DNA of 64,000 bases from Progne subis subis (taxonomy: Eukaryota; Chordata; Aves; Passeriformes; Hirundinidae), in assembly GCA_022316685.1 (NCBI GenBank), contig JAKJHU010000005.1, positions 15,106,707 to 15,170,706 of the forward strand, read 5' to 3'. Position numbers and translations under genes: made by a program. Below are positions 62,694 through 64,000 of the stretch, piece after piece (position 1 is the stretch's first letter; each line of letters starts with the position of its first letter). Under the pieces are notes generated by a model, which had not been told where the DNA came from, searched no databases, and saw only the letters and a program-made list of their open reading frames with translations.

Positions 62694-62711
62694 CTCCCAA
62701 CTGTTGTACCA
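62694..62711 (-). promoter_or_regulatory. MYB: miR-150 site with extended 3' pairing
   Basis: The + strand CTCCCAAC then TG then TTGTACCA equals miR-150 nucleotides 2-9 and 12-19, with mismatch only at positions 10-11. On the mRNA this is a seed site plus strong 3' supplementary pairing and a central bulge, the architecture of an effective, non-cleaved target. It lies 117-134 nt after the stop codon. Confidence 0.85.
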
Positions 62712-62827
62712 CAACAAAGATAGGTTCTTCTCCCATTCATGAAAAGTTCTCATGCAGAGGAACAGGAATTTCCCAGAGGAGGTGAAGTGTTCTCAAAACC
62801 ATAATGCTTCTCTGTGCGTCGACCCTT

Positions 62828-62944
62828 TCACATCACCAGAGTCCGGGTGGGGAAGGTGGCCATGTATTTGCGTGCCTGATCTGTCAGAGCCATCTGATCC
62901 TCGATCTTCCCGCAGGACGCTGACTCCCAGGTGTTGTTCAGATG
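62828..62944 (-). CDS. MYB: MYB (c-Myb) last coding exon, C-terminus
   Basis: c-Myb is a DNA-binding transcription factor of blood progenitors. This exon is 117 nt on the - strand: a pyrimidine-rich acceptor (TCTCTCTCTTGTAATTTAG) at 62945-62963, then 38 codons in phase 0 and TGA at 62828-62830. The peptide has the landmarks of the extreme c-Myb C-terminus: NTWESASCGK near the start, ED-QM in the middle, QARKY, and the terminal RTLVM. This is the end of the C-terminal negative regulatory region, far from the Myb DNA-binding repeats, which lie outside the window. A-Myb and B-Myb end differently, so the paralogue call is secure. Confidence 0.96.
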   Translation of the reverse strand, partial: HLNNTWESASCGKIEDQMALTDQARKYMATFPTRTLVM

Positions 62945-64000
62945 CTAAATTACAAGAGAGAGATATTTAGCTGTAAGGATGCTGTGTGATTTATCCATAG
63001 TCCCAGCCAAAGCTGGGTCTGCTCATAATTAACTGTTCTGTGAACAGGCAGTGGGATGTTGTCCTGTCCCCCAAGAAATTAAAATCTCAACACAACAGGC
63101 AAAAAAATGTCACCCTGACTTCTCAGTTAGTGACCACAAGGGCAGACAGATCAGATGATCTGCAGAGGGGACACCACAAGATATCCAAACTTCCCTGCTT
63201 CTCTCTCAGACAGTGCCTTTTCCATAAGGCCCTATCTACAGCCTTGCCTTTAATCCTTTAGGAAGGTCTAAACGAGAATGTACTTGGCAGGCAAACTTTA
63301 CGGTCAACAGAGCACGGACAGGCTACAGCCCACAGTTAAAACATTCAGTGTTATGAGCATGCATAAATTCCTGCCGAACCTCCACTCTACAAATGCAGCT
63401 GCCTGTCCCAGAATTTCCTAAAGGAACCTGACATCCTCAACAGCCTGGTCACTGCTGCTGAGGATTCCCGCACTCAAAGCTGCTTTCACCTGTGCGCTGC
63501 GATCAGCACCCGCCCAAGAGCTCAGCTCCTCTGGCAAAGGAGAAGGGAGGAGGGCTCGACTCTCAGCAGAAACAGCTTTTTAATTATCATGCAAGCCATT
63601 TCACTTTTTGTGGTATTTATGGAGGTTGCAGACACCATTTAGTATAATGCCAAAATGAGATAAACCTATCTGCAGAGGGCTGTGTGTGCTGTATTTATTT
63701 ACTCACTACACATGTGAGACATTTCTCATTGCCTTGAGCTATAAACAGCAATGAAATTTCAAAGCTCCTGGAATTTACCAGGATACACGCTTTTATTTTT
63801 TTCTATTGAACTCTCTCACTTACCCACTGTGTCTGCCTTTCCACACTGAAATTTTCTCTAAGACCTGAATAAAACCTCTATTAACACATAGTTAGCTGTA
63901 CAAATGCCCTGCGTTCCAAAAAATGCACACAATTGTGCTTATCTTTCCACAAGGGGATCCCGGTACTACTGCATATTGAAAAGGTGTATGCTCAGGATCC
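62945..64000 (-). other. MYB: MYB last intron (continues beyond window)
   Basis: No further MYB exon was recognised in this kilobase. Around 63,570-63,780 the sequence is repeat-free and motif-dense, including an inverted pair of GATA sites (AGATA-AACC-TATCT at 63658-63671). Confidence 0.7.

Larger units (their letters stand above)
61495..62827 (-). other. MYB: MYB 3' UTR
   Basis: About 1.3 kb from the MYB stop codon to just past an AATAAA (- strand) at 61515-61520, similar to the size of the mammalian MYB 3' UTR. On the mRNA strand it contains three miR-150 seed sites, two miR-15/16 sites, single seed matches for miR-155 and miR-200b/c, and a G-rich tract. Internal AATAAA signals at 62540-62545 and 62410-62415 could yield short UTR forms that lose most of these sites. 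The mRNA strand is U-rich, as typical for a regulated, unstable message. Confidence 0.85.

Overview
The window is nuclear DNA of a bird. It is AT-rich, intron-rich and carries CR1 LINE copies of avian type, a solo-LTR-like insertion that resembles avian ERV LTRs, and only traces of older amniote repeats (a MIR/CORE-SINE-like piece and a decayed CR1/L3 reverse transcriptase). No bacterial-type genes, operons or CRISPR arrays are present. Nearly all short open frames are chance frames in introns or intergenic DNA. The species cannot be fixed from the sequence alone.

Layout: positions 1 to about 35,165 are the 3' part of AHI1 (jouberin, a ciliary transition-zone scaffold) on the + strand. Six exons that join in a consistent reading frame are visible: 10884-10942, 16351-16416, 18691-18853 (a complete SH3 domain), 20290-20390, 30756-30835 and 34309-34543 (stop codon), followed by a 3' UTR. 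From about 35.2 to 61.5 kb lies an intergenic stretch with no convincing protein gene. It holds simple repeats, ancient repeat fossils, a few CpG-rich pockets and several segments that look like candidate regulatory elements. From about 61,495 to 64,000 the - strand carries the 3' end of MYB (c-Myb): the last coding exon (62828-62944, 38 codons plus stop), about 1.3 kb of 3' UTR, and the last intron running off the window.

AHI1 and MYB are therefore convergent (tail to tail), the same arrangement as in mammals, and this supports both identifications. The most informative regulatory finding is the MYB 3' UTR. It has three miR-150 seed matches, one with extensive 3' pairing, two 8-mer matches for the miR-15/16 family, and a G-rich tract able to form an RNA quadruplex. 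Within AHI1 the points worth checking are a nested LTR-in-CR1 insertion, a tandem acceptor at the last exon whose second AG would truncate the protein, and a CpG-bearing antisense open frame in the last intron. I did not find a clearly new biological system. The strongest candidates for new information are the UTR architecture and the intergenic regulatory-looking elements.
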